DNA from: SKPS01 sp964469215
GTDB lineage: Bacteria > Bacteroidota > Bacteroidia > Bacteroidales > SKPS01
Assembly: GCA_964469215.1 (NCBI GenBank)
Contig: CAYXYB010000006.1
Coordinates: forward strand, 1-64,000
Length of the DNA: 64,000 nucleotides
Direction of reading: 5' to 3'
The notes beneath the pieces were generated by a model. The model had not been told where the DNA came from. It did no database searches and was given only the letters and a program-made list of their open reading frames with translations. The position numbers and the translations under genes were made by a program. Shown here one piece after another: positions 1-9,470 of the stretch. Position 1 is the stretch's first letter; the number at the start of each line of letters is the position of its first letter.

Positions 1-173
1 GACAAGGATAATGTCCTAAACCATTTTGTTAAAAGTGTCCAAGAAATAGGGTGTTAAGACAATTTCATTTAGCCCTTTCCAGGAAGATCTGCCGGATTTT
101 TTTTGCGGATTGTGGAAAAGGGCGGTAAAATAAGTTAAATGTTTTATTCTAATTTGATAATTAGTCCAATAAG

Positions 174-181
174 TATGTTTA
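174..181 (+). promoter_or_regulatory. Candidate Bacteroidota promoter for the first lipoprotein gene
   Basis: TATGTTTA resembles the phylum's -7 element TAnnTTTG (last base differs). A TTTG at 153-156 lies 17 bp upstream, the expected position of the -33 element. The ATG at 201 follows 19 bp later. Confidence 0.4.
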
Positions 182-200
182 ATAGCTAAACTTTATCATT

Positions 201-653
201 ATGAAAAGTAGAATGGTTTTTTTGTTTTTAAGCCTTGGAATAATATTATGTGGATGTGAAAAGGATAAATCCAATAATATGCTTGGGAATCGGATTTTTC
301 TTGACCAGGAACCCATTGTTGACTATGCTTTAAAGAATTGTGTATATTCTGAAAATGGGAATTGGGCAGGGTATAGGTGTACACCCGGAGTTGAAAAGAC
401 TTGCAAAAAAAGTATATCATGTAAACCTCAGAAGGATGATGATGGGAACAAGGTGCCACTCGAAGCAGCCAATCCGGTTTTGGCAGAATGGGGTTTTACT
501 GATGATGAAATTATTCAATGGGGTGAAGGATACGATATTTTTAATGAAATCACATCCGATTTTATCCTCCAAAAGTACCAATATTTCCTTACAATGTGGG
601 AAAGTGGCATTACCTATCATCCGGATACTCTTATAATGTTAATGGAAAACTAA
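201..653 (+). CDS. Small cysteine-containing lipoprotein of unknown function
   Basis: A 150-residue protein with a lipoprotein signal: a hydrophobic stretch followed by LCGC, so Cys19 would be lipidated, and the protein would sit in the periplasm or on the outer membrane. The mature part holds four more cysteines in about 30 residues (NC, RC, TC, SC around residues 46-74), which could form two disulfides. The C-terminal half is acidic and rich in Trp and Tyr. I recognise no family. It is the first of three same-strand lipoprotein genes ending at 2323, so it may be co-expressed with a beta-propeller lipoprotein and a possible thioredoxin-like lipoprotein. The reading frame and lipobox are clear; the function is not. 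Confidence 0.7.
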   Translation: MKSRMVFLFLSLGIILCGCEKDKSNNMLGNRIFLDQEPIVDYALKNCVYSENGNWAGYRCTPGVEKTCKKSISCKPQKDDDGNKVPLEAANPVLAEWGFTDDEIIQWGEGYDIFNEITSDFILQKYQYFLTMWESGITYHPDTLIMLMEN

Positions 654-728
654 AAAATCCAATGTTATCTTTGTTTCAAACAATTTAGGTGCACTATCTG
701 AATTGGTAATTACGATACACGGTAAGAC

Positions 729-1874
729 ATGAAAAAACATCATCTTTATGATACTAATTACATATTACTTATATGTACTTTAGCAATTTTTGTAATTGCA
801 TGTGACAACAGGCAGGGACCTGATAATGCTGACGCAAATAAGATACTTGAAAGAGTAGTGTCTTGTGATTCAGATAGTATTGGGTGGAAAGATCCATTTT
901 GGGAATCCGTCCCTTCTGTATTTAATGAAGTAAGGCTTATCGACATTAAAATGTTCAATGATACTATCTTTTTGTTTGCGATTACCGAAAGAAATGATTC
1001 TATACTATTGTACACATATTATTGGGACGAGATTTTCCATTTTTTCGAGGAGCGGACTATTCACATGGAATCACCTATGTCAGATGAGGATGAATTACGC
1101 ACTATTGCAGCCATTTCGTATGATACCATTCTATTTGTGCGTTATAGAGCCATAGAGTTGTATGATTTTCTGAGTAATAATACATTTTATCAATACCGTA
1201 TTAAACCATATGAAATTTTCGTTGCCAACTTCTCTCCTGTGCAATATTGTTTTCGTACTCAAAAGGTTTTTACTGAGTACATAAATTATCATACCACAAA
1301 TAGCAGGAGTGGAAAAAATGAGAGAAGCTTATATTGTGAGTTTTCTTTAAAAGATAATCTTTTGGTACCTTTACCATTTCCAGTACCGAAAACGAAAGAA
1401 TTCAAATCACAGCATGCCAACACCCATTTTGCTCTTACCGACCAAGGAGTAGTTGTAAAACACAGTATTGCTAACGAATTCGAGATCTATCACAGAAATA
1501 GGGACAAGTCTGACAAGTTACAGATTCGAATTCATGGTCTCCTACCTAATGTTATACCTGAAGGTAATACAACAGATCCAGATCAGATAGGAAGTTTTTT
1601 CAAACGTAGTGCGATTCAATCCGGTCTTTCATTTAACAGGGAGCGGAAAATCCTTAATTTGTTTTACCTTATGCCCTTGCCTGAACGCGATAAGAATGGA
1701 CTGAAGCCAGATCTCGGAGATAAACCATTGTGGATAATAAATTTTGACTCTGATTTTCGTCCTGTTGAAAAGCTTATTTTAGACCAACCTGGTTTCATTG
1801 CAAGCATGTATTTCCCGGTTAATGATAAAATATTTATGGTTTCTGATAAGATTATTTATACAATAATTCTATGA
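729..1874 (+). CDS. Lipoprotein, probably a beta-propeller (DUF4221-like)
   Basis: A 381-residue protein with a long N-terminal signal ending in VIAC, so Cys25 is the likely lipidation site. The rest shows repeated short beta-strand-like segments with aromatic residues and 'D..F.P.' turns (for example near residues 345-355). This is the look of the six-bladed propeller lipoproteins of Bacteroidota, DUF4221 or the related BF3164 type. That match is from memory of family style, not an alignment. The stop codon overlaps the next gene's start (ATGA at 1871-1874), so the two are translationally coupled. The role is unknown; such proteins are surface or periplasmic binding proteins of undefined ligand. 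Confidence 0.65.
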   Translation: MKKHHLYDTNYILLICTLAIFVIACDNRQGPDNADANKILERVVSCDSDSIGWKDPFWESVPSVFNEVRLIDIKMFNDTIFLFAITERNDSILLYTYYWDEIFHFFEERTIHMESPMSDEDELRTIAAISYDTILFVRYRAIELYDFLSNNTFYQYRIKPYEIFVANFSPVQYCFRTQKVFTEYINYHTTNSRSGKNERSLYCEFSLKDNLLVPLPFPVPKTKEFKSQHANTHFALTDQGVVVKHSIANEFEIYHRNRDKSDKLQIRIHGLLPNVIPEGNTTDPDQIGSFFKRSAIQSGLSFNRERKILNLFYLMPLPERDKNGLKPDLGDKPLWIINFDSDFRPVEKLILDQPGFIASMYFPVNDKIFMVSDKIIYTIIL

Positions 1875-2323
1875 TACGAAATTTTTATATCTTTATTGCT
1901 ATTTGCTCAATCTTGTTATTTTCATGTCACCAGAATCGCTATGAGGATCAGGATTTGATAAACAGATATTTGCAGGAGAATTCTCATTTTATTAAACCAG
2001 AAAGAACATTTTATATATTGTCATATATGAATCCTCCAATGACCTGTTTTCAGGAACAGAAACAACAAAGACTTGAGAACCTCCTCCCTCAGATATTAGA
2101 TTCATTAGATGATCCAGATTTGCTCGTAATATCCTGTAACAATCAAATGATTATAAGATTTGACTCGATGTATTCCGGGAATAAATCAATTATTTTCAGA
2201 TATGAACAGCGTTCTGTTATGAATGCATATGGATTTCCATCTACTCCTCATTTGTTCAAGGTCAATGGCTTGAAAATCAAAAAGTGGAAAAAATATTCTG
2301 AGGATAAATATGATTGTAAGTAA
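1871..2323 (+). CDS. Small lipoprotein, possibly thioredoxin-like
   Basis: A 150-residue protein with a short signal and FSCH lipobox (Cys19). Its start overlaps the preceding propeller gene by four bases, which indicates an operon. The middle reads like a degenerate thioredoxin fold: a strand with a single cysteine (MTCFQEQ) where a CxxC might be expected, a helix, a strand with 'LVISCNN', and near the C-terminus 'YGFPSTPHLF', which resembles the cis-proline region of thioredoxin-like proteins. The classical CxxC is absent, so if the fold is right it is not an ordinary thiol oxidoreductase. The family assignment is inference; the gene itself is well supported by coupling and signal. Confidence 0.6.
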   Translation: MIRNFYIFIAICSILLFSCHQNRYEDQDLINRYLQENSHFIKPERTFYILSYMNPPMTCFQEQKQQRLENLLPQILDSLDDPDLLVISCNNQMIIRFDSMYSGNKSIIFRYEQRSVMNAYGFPSTPHLFKVNGLKIKKWKKYSEDKYDCK

Positions 2324-2464
2324 TCCTGACTTTTAATTGAGTATTTTGATGATGCCAGCAAAATGTTGATTTTGACACACCAGGATCGTTATCCGTATAA
2401 ATTCTAACCCGTAGATCCGCACTTGAGTTGATCGGGGTTTATTAAAAATTGCACACAGTACTGT

Positions 2465-4573
2465 TTAATTGTTCTCCTTGAATTTCTTTTTGCCGCTGTC
2501 GAGGAACTCAATAAACCCTTCAACATTGAAGTCTGAGCCCCAGGGCCCGGCGATCATGTTCCCGTCGGTATCTGTTATCACATAGTAGGGTACTGCAACC
2601 GATCCGAATCGTGTTTGCTGGATATATTTGGTCACCTTGTCAATCGTTTTCAGCACTTTGCCATCTTCGGTTTTTATCCACCTGTCCTTTGGCAGTGAGG
2701 TTTTATCATCATTATAAAGGGCCACAATGATAAAATCCCTACTGAGTCTTTCCTGCACACGCGGGTCGGACCACACCTTGTTTTCCATTTTTTTGCAGTT
2801 TGAACATCCGTAGCCTGTGAAGTCGATGAAAACGGGAAGGTTGCGTTCTTTAGCGCAGCTAAGGGCCTCTTCGAGGTCGAAATATCCTTTAAGGTTATGT
2901 GGAAGTTTAAGGAAGTCGGAGTGGAGTGGAGTGCCGCAGAGGTTATCATAGTTGTTGGATGAAGGTTGTCCCGTTGTGGCGGTAATGTTGAATTTCTGGC
3001 TTGTTTTTGGAGGGAGCAGGGAGCTTATGCCTTTAAGGTCTGCTCCGAAAAGTCCGGGGATAAGGTAAACAACAAACGAGAATGTTGCAATAACGAGCAG
3101 GAGCCTGAAGAATCCTATATGGCCGGTTTCTGTGTCGTGGTGAAATTTGAATTTCCCGAGCAGATACAATCCCATAAGAGAGAACAGGACAATCCATACA
3201 GCGATATACAGGTCTCTGGACAGGAGTCCGAGATGATAGGTCTGGTCGGGTACGATAAGGAATTTCATTCCAAAGGCGAGGATGATGAAACCGAATACCA
3301 CCTTCACGGCATTCATCCAACCTCCTGACTTCGGCATTTTCTGCATCACGGAGGGGAACAGTGCGAGGAGGGCAAAGGGCACACCAAAACCAATTGAAAA
3401 GCCGAGCATACCTATGAAAGGCTTAAAGAGTGAGGTTCCGTCTGCAGCCTCTACCAGTATGGTGCCTATAAATGCTGCGGTGCATGAGAATGAAACCAGT
3501 ACGAGGGTAAGAGCCATAAAGAAGGTACCCACAAGGCCGCCTCTGTCGACCTGGGCATCGGCTTTGTTTACCCATTTTGATGGCATCACAAGCTCAAACG
3601 CACCGAAAAAGGATGCCGCAAATACAACAAATATCAGGAAGAATATCACATTCGTCAACCAGTGCGAAACGATGTCATTCATTGCCTGAGCGCCGAAGAT
3701 GACAGTTATGAGGAGGCCTATTACAGAGTATATAAAGATTATGGAGAGGCCGTAGAAAACAGCAAGAAACTTCCCTTTGGTCCTTCCACCTTTGTAATTA
3801 AGGAAAAAGGCAATATTCATAGGTATCATCGGAAATACGCAGGGGGTGAATATTCCTGCTATACCGAGGCCCAGTGCGAGCAGAAAAAAGCTGAGAAGGG
3901 CTTTTCCTGATGACTTTTTTTCTGAGGTATCAATGTCATTTTCACCGGCAATATCCTCCTGGCGGACTTCAGAACCTTTATCCTGTAGCGGTTCATCTGC
4001 TTTAACCTTTTGTTCAATTCCGGCACTGTCGGCTGTCGGAAAATCGGTTTCAGCTTCTGCAGGCAGTTTAACACCTTTTATTTCAAAAGAGAAATCACTT
4101 TCAAACGGGATACAATAGTCGAGGCATATCTGACCATCGACAGTTCCCTTTATTGTGAAGGGTTTATCTGTGGTGACCTTTATGCGCTGCGTAAATACCG
4201 GATTGCCGTCGAACTGGTTTACGTAGATCTCGAATACTTCGTCGTAGTATCTTTCAGGTTTCGGTGATGTCTTTATCCGGCCTGAAAGTGAGAAACCCTC
4301 TTTCGAGATATAATTAATCTCCATGGGTTTGGGTCCGGCTGTTTCACCAAATTTATACTCCTGATAAGGCCCGTAAACATGCCATTGAGGATCAAGGTCG
4401 GCTTTGAATACAAGGTCAAATTCATTATCACTCACTTTTTTAAGTTCATAAGACCACCGGATGGATTCTTTTTTTGGCTGGCTTCCCGGTTGGGCTGTAA
4501 CAACAGGTAAAGCAATTGCGATAGCCAGAAAGGTTAGCAGCCAGGAGGTTACAAAATTCAGTTTCTGAAACAT
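2465..4573 (-). CDS. dsbD: DsbD-like transmembrane thiol:disulfide reductase
   Basis: A 702-residue protein with all three parts of DsbD. After a signal peptide (about 1-27) comes an N-terminal DsbC-like domain (30-165) with the redox pair Cys150 and Cys154. From about 225 to 505 there is an eight-helix membrane core with the conserved cysteines Cys245 (TPCVFP) and Cys364 (SCTAAF). A C-terminal periplasmic thioredoxin domain follows, with Cys590-Ser-Asn-Cys593. It would carry electrons from cytoplasmic thioredoxin to periplasmic acceptors (disulfide isomerases, cytochrome c maturation, peroxide reduction). It starts three bases after the nadB stop, so it is in one transcript with nadB and probably depends on upstream promoters. 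Confidence 0.93.
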   Translation of the reverse strand: MFQKLNFVTSWLLTFLAIAIALPVVTAQPGSQPKKESIRWSYELKKVSDNEFDLVFKADLDPQWHVYGPYQEYKFGETAGPKPMEINYISKEGFSLSGRIKTSPKPERYYDEVFEIYVNQFDGNPVFTQRIKVTTDKPFTIKGTVDGQICLDYCIPFESDFSFEIKGVKLPAEAETDFPTADSAGIEQKVKADEPLQDKGSEVRQEDIAGENDIDTSEKKSSGKALLSFFLLALGLGIAGIFTPCVFPMIPMNIAFFLNYKGGRTKGKFLAVFYGLSIIFIYSVIGLLITVIFGAQAMNDIVSHWLTNVIFFLIFVVFAASFFGAFELVMPSKWVNKADAQVDRGGLVGTFFMALTLVLVSFSCTAAFIGTILVEAADGTSLFKPFIGMLGFSIGFGVPFALLALFPSVMQKMPKSGGWMNAVKVVFGFIILAFGMKFLIVPDQTYHLGLLSRDLYIAVWIVLFSLMGLYLLGKFKFHHDTETGHIGFFRLLLVIATFSFVVYLIPGLFGADLKGISSLLPPKTSQKFNITATTGQPSSNNYDNLCGTPLHSDFLKLPHNLKGYFDLEEALSCAKERNLPVFIDFTGYGCSNCKKMENKVWSDPRVQERLSRDFIIVALYNDDKTSLPKDRWIKTEDGKVLKTIDKVTKYIQQTRFGSVAVPYYVITDTDGNMIAGPWGSDFNVEGFIEFLDSGKKKFKENN

Positions 4574-4576
4574 GGT

Positions 4577-6184
4577 TTATCTGTTTTCGGTTAACAAATC
4601 ATTATTATTTTCAAATCGGGGATAATCTATTGAGAAGTGGAGTCCTCTGCTCTCTTTACGTAACATTGCCATCTTTATTATGAGGTAGGCAACTTTTATC
4701 ATGTTTCGCAGTTCACAGATTTCCTGTGTGAGGACAGATTTTTCGTACAGATCTTCTGTTTCCCTCTGCAGGATGAATAGTCTGTCGAGTGCACGCTGGA
4801 GTCTCAGGTCTGACCGGACTATCCCTACGTAGTTACTCATGATGCTCCTTAGCTCCTTAAGACTTTGGGTAATAAGCACCATCTCTTCGTTCAGCACAGT
4901 TCCTTCGGCATCCCAATCGGGGATTGCGTCGCAGAAGCCAGTGGTTTTGAGTTTACTCAGAGCGTCGACAGCAGCATGATGCGAAAACACGAGAGACTCG
5001 AGAAGGGAATTCGATGCAAGGCGGTTGGCACCGTGAAGTCCTGTGGAGGCAGCTTCACCGCTGGCGTATAGGTTGATTACGGAGGTTTGTGACAGGGCGT
5101 TCACCTTTATACCTCCGCAAAGGTAGTGAGCAGCCGGAACAACAGGTATGGGATCCCGGGTAAAGTCGATACCTGCTGCCAGACATCTGCCGTATATCGT
5201 TGGGAAGTGATATATCAGGTCGTTTTGATCAAGATGGGTGCAGTCGAGATACACATGGTCTTCCCCCCTTATCTTCATTTCATTGTCGATAGCCCTGGCA
5301 ACGATATCTCTGGGCGCCAAACTGCCACGTGGATCATATCTCGACATGAACTCTTCGCCGTCGAGGGTTTTCAGAATTGCCCCAAACCCTCGCAGAGCTT
5401 CGGTGATGAGGAATGACGGGGTCTCCAGGGGGTTGTAAAATGATGTGGGATGGAACTGCACAAACTCCATTTTTTCGACCATCCCTTTCGCACGGTAAAC
5501 CATGGCTATGCCATCACCGGTTGCAACAACAGGATTGGTGGTTGTATTGTAAACCATCCCGATGCCACCTGTTGCCATCATGGTGAACCTGGCAAGCACT
5601 GTGGATATGGAACCATTGGTTTTGTCAAGAAGGTATGCACCAAAACATGTTATTCCTTCGGTACGCTTTGTAACATGCTCACCCAGGTGGTGCTGGGTGA
5701 TAATATCAACTGCAAAGTGATTATCAAGCAGTTCAATATTTGGATGGGCTTGTATCTTCTTAATAAGCACCTCCTGGATTTCAAGGCCGGTTTTGTCTTT
5801 ATGATGCAGTACCCTGAATTCGGAATGTCCACCTTCACGCGCAAGGTCATATAATCCGGTGTTTTTGTCAACATCAAACCGTACACCCCATTCTATAAGA
5901 TCTTTTATCCGGTCAGGAGCCTCTTCGATGGTCATCCTCACAACCTGTTCGTCGTTCAGATCGTCCCCGGCTATAAGAGTGTCGTGTATATGTTTCTCGT
6001 AAGAATCCGGGTCATACATTACCGCGGCAATACCACCCTGTGCATAGCGGGTGGCTGTCTCAAGAGGTTTATCCTTTGAAACAATACACACATTGCCGTG
6101 GTCTGCTACCTTCAGTGCAAAACTGAGGCCTGCAATCCCTGATCCGATAACAAGAAAATCCACCTTCTTCCGTAACATGACCAT
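4577..6184 (-). CDS. nadB: L-aspartate oxidase
   Basis: A 535-residue flavoprotein of the succinate dehydrogenase/fumarate reductase family. It oxidises L-aspartate to iminoaspartate, the first step of de novo NAD synthesis. The FAD dinucleotide motif GSGIAG is at residues 14-19. The substrate-site segment QFHPTSFYNP and the C-terminal FAD motif with GLHGANRLASNSLLE identify NadB rather than SdhA. ATG codons at 6184 and 6178 are both possible starts. NadB can pass electrons to oxygen or to fumarate, and fumC lies just upstream on the same strand. No nadA or nadC lies in the window. A promoter-like box lies about 20 bp upstream. Confidence 0.95.
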   Translation of the reverse strand: MVMLRKKVDFLVIGSGIAGLSFALKVADHGNVCIVSKDKPLETATRYAQGGIAAVMYDPDSYEKHIHDTLIAGDDLNDEQVVRMTIEEAPDRIKDLIEWGVRFDVDKNTGLYDLAREGGHSEFRVLHHKDKTGLEIQEVLIKKIQAHPNIELLDNHFAVDIITQHHLGEHVTKRTEGITCFGAYLLDKTNGSISTVLARFTMMATGGIGMVYNTTTNPVVATGDGIAMVYRAKGMVEKMEFVQFHPTSFYNPLETPSFLITEALRGFGAILKTLDGEEFMSRYDPRGSLAPRDIVARAIDNEMKIRGEDHVYLDCTHLDQNDLIYHFPTIYGRCLAAGIDFTRDPIPVVPAAHYLCGGIKVNALSQTSVINLYASGEAASTGLHGANRLASNSLLESLVFSHHAAVDALSKLKTTGFCDAIPDWDAEGTVLNEEMVLITQSLKELRSIMSNYVGIVRSDLRLQRALDRLFILQRETEDLYEKSVLTQEICELRNMIKVAYLIIKMAMLRKESRGLHFSIDYPRFENNNDLLTENR

Positions 6185-6202
6185 AAGCTAAATAAACGGG
6201 TG

Positions 6203-6210
6203 CAAAACTA
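6203..6210 (-). promoter_or_regulatory. -7 promoter element of nadB-dsbD
   Basis: On the minus strand this reads TAGTTTTG, an exact TAnnTTTG. It is 18-25 bases before the candidate nadB starts, which implies a very short leader. No clear -33 TTTG was seen. Confidence 0.5.
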
Positions 6211-6299
6211 CAATTTTTATCGTTTTGCATGTCCGTGAAATGGATATTAATATGTAGATATTTTATGGTAAATGATCCTCAGTTAATTCAATTAAGGTA

Positions 6300-7682
6300 T
6301 CAGACCATTTTTGACGGGTCAACCATTTTATCGAAGTCATCAGGAGACACAAGCCCCAGCTGAATGGCCGCTTCTTTTAACGTAAGCCCTTCTTCATGAG
6401 CCTTTTTGGCAATTTTTGCAGAATTGTCATAACCGATATGGGGATTAAGAGCTGTTACCAGCATCAGAGAGTTTCTCAGGTTCTTTCCGATATTTTCGAG
6501 GTTGGGTTTGATACCTGCCACGCAATGTTTTTCGAAACAGATACAGGCATCGGCAAGGTTGTTTGCAGCCTGAAGGAAGTTATAGATCATCACCGGTTTA
6601 AACACGTTAAGCTGGAAGTGGCCGTTCATTCCTCCGATAGTAATTGCGGTGTCGTTTCCTATAACCTGGGCACAGACCATGGTAAGTGCTTCCGGTTGGG
6701 TAGGATTTACTTTCCCGGGCATTATTGAGGATCCTGGTTCATTTGCCGGAAGGATTAACTCACCTATCCCGCATCGTGGTCCGGAGGCAAGGAGTCGTAA
6801 ATCGTTTGCTATTTTCATCAGACTGACAGCCAGTCGTTTGAGCGCACCGGATGTTTCCACTATGGCATCATGTGCAGCCAGAGATTCAAATTTATTACAG
6901 GCAGTGATAAAGGGGTGTCCGGTTAGTTCTGCAATTTTTTCAGCCACCTTTACATCAAACCCTTTGGGGGCATTCAGCCCGGTGCCTACTGCAGTACCTC
7001 CCAGGGCTAGTTCACTCAGATGATACAGTGTATTCTTAAGTGCTTTGAGGCCATGGTTGAGCTGCGCAAGATAAGCAGAAAATTCCTGTCCGAGAGTTAA
7101 GGGTGTTGCGTCCATGAGGTGGGTGCGCCCTGTTTTTACAATGGAAGAAAACTCCTGCGATTTCTCTGCAAACCTTTCCTTCAAAGCATATACAGCCGGA
7201 ATGGTTTTTTCTACGATGGTTTTATATGCAGCAATATGCATGGCTGCCGGAAAGGTGTCGTTTGATGACTGCGATTTGTTTACATCATCATTGGGATGGA
7301 TAACGGTCTTTCCCTCTCCAAGAACTCCCCCGTTCAAGATATGGGCACGGTTGGCGATAACCTCGTTGAGGTTCATGTTTGTCTGGGTGCCCGAACCTGT
7401 TTGCCATACTACCAGGGGAAACTGGTCGTTGAGTTTCCCTTCAAGGATTTCATCACAGACCTTGCATATAAGGTCACATTTGTCCGGGGGTAACACCCCT
7501 AGCTCATTGTTGGCAAGTGCTGCCCCCTTTTTAAGAATGGCAAATGCCTTGATAACCTCTTCAGGCATCTTTTCATTGCCGATTTTAAAGTTCTCGAATG
7601 AACGCTGTGTCTGGGCACCCCAATACTTATCGGCAGGTACATCGATGAAACCCATGGTGTCCCGCTCTTTCCGTGTTTTCAT
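6300..7682 (-). CDS. fumC: Class II fumarate hydratase
   Basis: About 460 residues when started at the ATG at 7680-7682 (MKTRKERDTMGF). An upstream in-frame ATG at 7730 would add 16 residues with no family counterpart. It interconverts fumarate and malate in the cytoplasm. The superfamily signature GSSIMPGKVNP is intact, as are the GSGTQTNMN and TGRTHLMDATP segments that form the multi-subunit active site. The product is iron-independent and tetrameric in known members. It is followed on the same strand by nadB after 115 bp. It could supply or drain fumarate, which NadB can use as electron acceptor without oxygen. Confidence 0.96.
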   Translation of the reverse strand: MKTRKERDTMGFIDVPADKYWGAQTQRSFENFKIGNEKMPEEVIKAFAILKKGAALANNELGVLPPDKCDLICKVCDEILEGKLNDQFPLVVWQTGSGTQTNMNLNEVIANRAHILNGGVLGEGKTVIHPNDDVNKSQSSNDTFPAAMHIAAYKTIVEKTIPAVYALKERFAEKSQEFSSIVKTGRTHLMDATPLTLGQEFSAYLAQLNHGLKALKNTLYHLSELALGGTAVGTGLNAPKGFDVKVAEKIAELTGHPFITACNKFESLAAHDAIVETSGALKRLAVSLMKIANDLRLLASGPRCGIGELILPANEPGSSIMPGKVNPTQPEALTMVCAQVIGNDTAITIGGMNGHFQLNVFKPVMIYNFLQAANNLADACICFEKHCVAGIKPNLENIGKNLRNSLMLVTALNPHIGYDNSAKIAKKAHEEGLTLKEAAIQLGLVSPDDFDKMVDPSKMV

Positions 7683-7727
7683 GATTGTAATGATTAATTT
7701 ATGTGTTGGAAATGATATTGTGAGCGT

Positions 7728-7735
7728 CAAAGTTA
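7728..7735 (-). promoter_or_regulatory. Promoter of fumC
   Basis: The minus strand reads TTG (7758-7756), 20 bp spacer, TAACTTTG (7735-7728), then about 45 bases to the fumC ATG at 7682. The -7 box matches TAnnTTTG exactly and the spacing fits. It also supports the downstream ATG as the fumC start, since the 7730 ATG would lie inside the promoter. Confidence 0.6.
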
Positions 7736-7859
7736 ACCTCTTTAAATTAAAAACTCAATGAAATTATCATGGATTGAATTATTTTATCTGCTTTCAAAAA
7801 AAAACTGAACTTTGATGCCACTTAATCTTTTCATTCCTGATCAATACCAAATATTATAA

Positions 7860-9470
7860 ATGCGCAGGAAATCGGTTATCCTGGTAATTATTCTTATTGC
7901 TTTTCTGTTTTTTGTAATTATTTGGCTTACAATCAATCTTTTCAGGATATCGGGTGATTACCTGGCCAGTGGTGATGCTTTTAAAGAAAGCAAGACTATT
8001 ATAAATTCCGAGAATATTCCTCTTCCGGACACCATATTTCCATCGTTATGGGTGCTTGATTACAAATTAAGGTATTATGACACACTTACCAGCGGAATTC
8101 TTGACACTCTGGCAAACCTGTATTCAGAATCACCAGGTGTTTTCACATTCAGAGGAGGGCCGTTAAGGGATCATCCTTTCATTGGAAGGGTAACCGGACG
8201 GCCATCTGAAATTGTTACTGACTGGGAGTTCCGTACTGCATTCGATACAACCATGACCGATTTCGGACGATGGGGTGGGGGCACTGGATGGACAGGGCAA
8301 CCATTGTTTATTCAGTGGCCCGATTCGTTGATCAACCGATTTGAAGGAATATCGGATACTCTGATATTTAAGACACCTTCGGATGAAGTAATCTTTGGAT
8401 CACTCTGCGGTAACCTCTATTTCCTCGATTATCAAACCGGTAATCCTACCCGCAGGCCAATAGAGATCAATAATATCATCAAAGGAACACCTGGAATAGA
8501 TCCTGCCATGAATGGGTTTTTATTTACCGGGCACGGTGTACCTCGTGATTCCCTTTTTGGCATTTCGGTCATCGACCTATTTACACACAGTAAGAAGCAG
8601 TTCATTTCCGGGAAGGATTCCTTTTCCCGCAGAGGATGGGGCGCCTTCGATTCATCACCTGTAGCAGTGGGTCAGTTTCTCTTCTGGCCGGGAGAAAATG
8701 GTGTGGTTTACAAGTTTCTGCGAACATCTGAAGGGTTAAAGATCCATTCTGCCCTGAGATATACAGTTAAGGGAAGAGGTGCTCCCGGTATAGAATCTTC
8801 AATGGCAGTATATAAAAACTATGGCTATTTTGGCGACAATCACGGCAATATAATCTGCCTAAACCTTAATACAATGGTGCCTGTGTGGCATTTCCACAAC
8901 CTTGACGACACCGATGCTTCTCCTGTTATTCTGATCGAAAAAGGGATACCTTATCTATTTACAGGTTGTGAAGTTGACAGGCAGGGAAATACAGGTGTTT
9001 CACAGTTTACTAAACTCAACGCCTTGAATGGTAGCGTCGTATGGCAGCAGAAATTCCCCTGTCGCACAAAAGTCACGGAATCCAAACGATACAACGGAGG
9101 AATGTTATCCACCCCTTTGAACGGTGCTGGAGATTGTAAAGAGCTGATTTTTAGTATTATTTCTTTTCCCGATTCATCCTGGAACAGTGATTTGGTTGCA
9201 GTACAAAAAAGGGATGGTGAAGTTGTTTACAAATTGAGGCTTGACGGGTGGGCATGGTCATCACCTGTTCCCTTCTACAACGAATATGATGAGCTTTTTA
9301 TCCTGACCGGTGATGTTAAGGGGAATGTATATCTGATAAAGGGAATAAATGGTAACATTCTGATTAAAAAAAGAATAGGCCTTAATTTCGAATCTTCCCC
9401 TTTGGTCAGGGATAATTGCGTTATCTTTGGCTCGCGGGGAAGAACTGTATATAAATTAAGCATCAGATGA
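7860..9470 (+). CDS. Membrane-anchored PQQ-like beta-propeller protein
   Basis: A 536-residue protein with one N-terminal membrane segment (about 7-29), then a short linker and a large extracytoplasmic domain. The domain contains repeated blades of the PQQ/quinoprotein-like propeller type: 'GSLCGNLYFLDYQTGNP', 'GDNHGNIICLNLNTMVPVW', 'TKLNALNGSVVWQQ' and 'GDVKGNVYLIKGINGN'. Each has the G-x-hydrophobic-x-A/C-L-N-x-x-x-G core. It may be an adaptor or scaffold like BamB. I see no catalytic calcium or PQQ ligand set that would make it a dehydrogenase. Its last codons overlap the start of the esterase gene (9467-9470), so the two are co-translated. The substrate is unknown. Confidence 0.75.
   Translation: MRRKSVILVIILIAFLFFVIIWLTINLFRISGDYLASGDAFKESKTIINSENIPLPDTIFPSLWVLDYKLRYYDTLTSGILDTLANLYSESPGVFTFRGGPLRDHPFIGRVTGRPSEIVTDWEFRTAFDTTMTDFGRWGGGTGWTGQPLFIQWPDSLINRFEGISDTLIFKTPSDEVIFGSLCGNLYFLDYQTGNPTRRPIEINNIIKGTPGIDPAMNGFLFTGHGVPRDSLFGISVIDLFTHSKKQFISGKDSFSRRGWGAFDSSPVAVGQFLFWPGENGVVYKFLRTSEGLKIHSALRYTVKGRGAPGIESSMAVYKNYGYFGDNHGNIICLNLNTMVPVWHFHNLDDTDASPVILIEKGIPYLFTGCEVDRQGNTGVSQFTKLNALNGSVVWQQKFPCRTKVTESKRYNGGMLSTPLNGAGDCKELIFSIISFPDSSWNSDLVAVQKRDGEVVYKLRLDGWAWSSPVPFYNEYDELFILTGDVKGNVYLIKGINGNILIKKRIGLNFESSPLVRDNCVIFGSRGRTVYKLSIR

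Noticed and set aside
1..57. An 18-codon open frame from the left edge ending TAA, as a possible gene tail
   Set aside because: Too short to judge and no recognisable motif; the edge cuts it off.
1..120. GTGTCC-like short repeats suggestive of an insertion-sequence end
   Set aside because: No matching inverted repeat or transposase is visible in the window nearby.
3282..3689. 135-codon plus-strand frame within dsbD
   Set aside because: Antisense shadow of a clearly coding DsbD membrane region.
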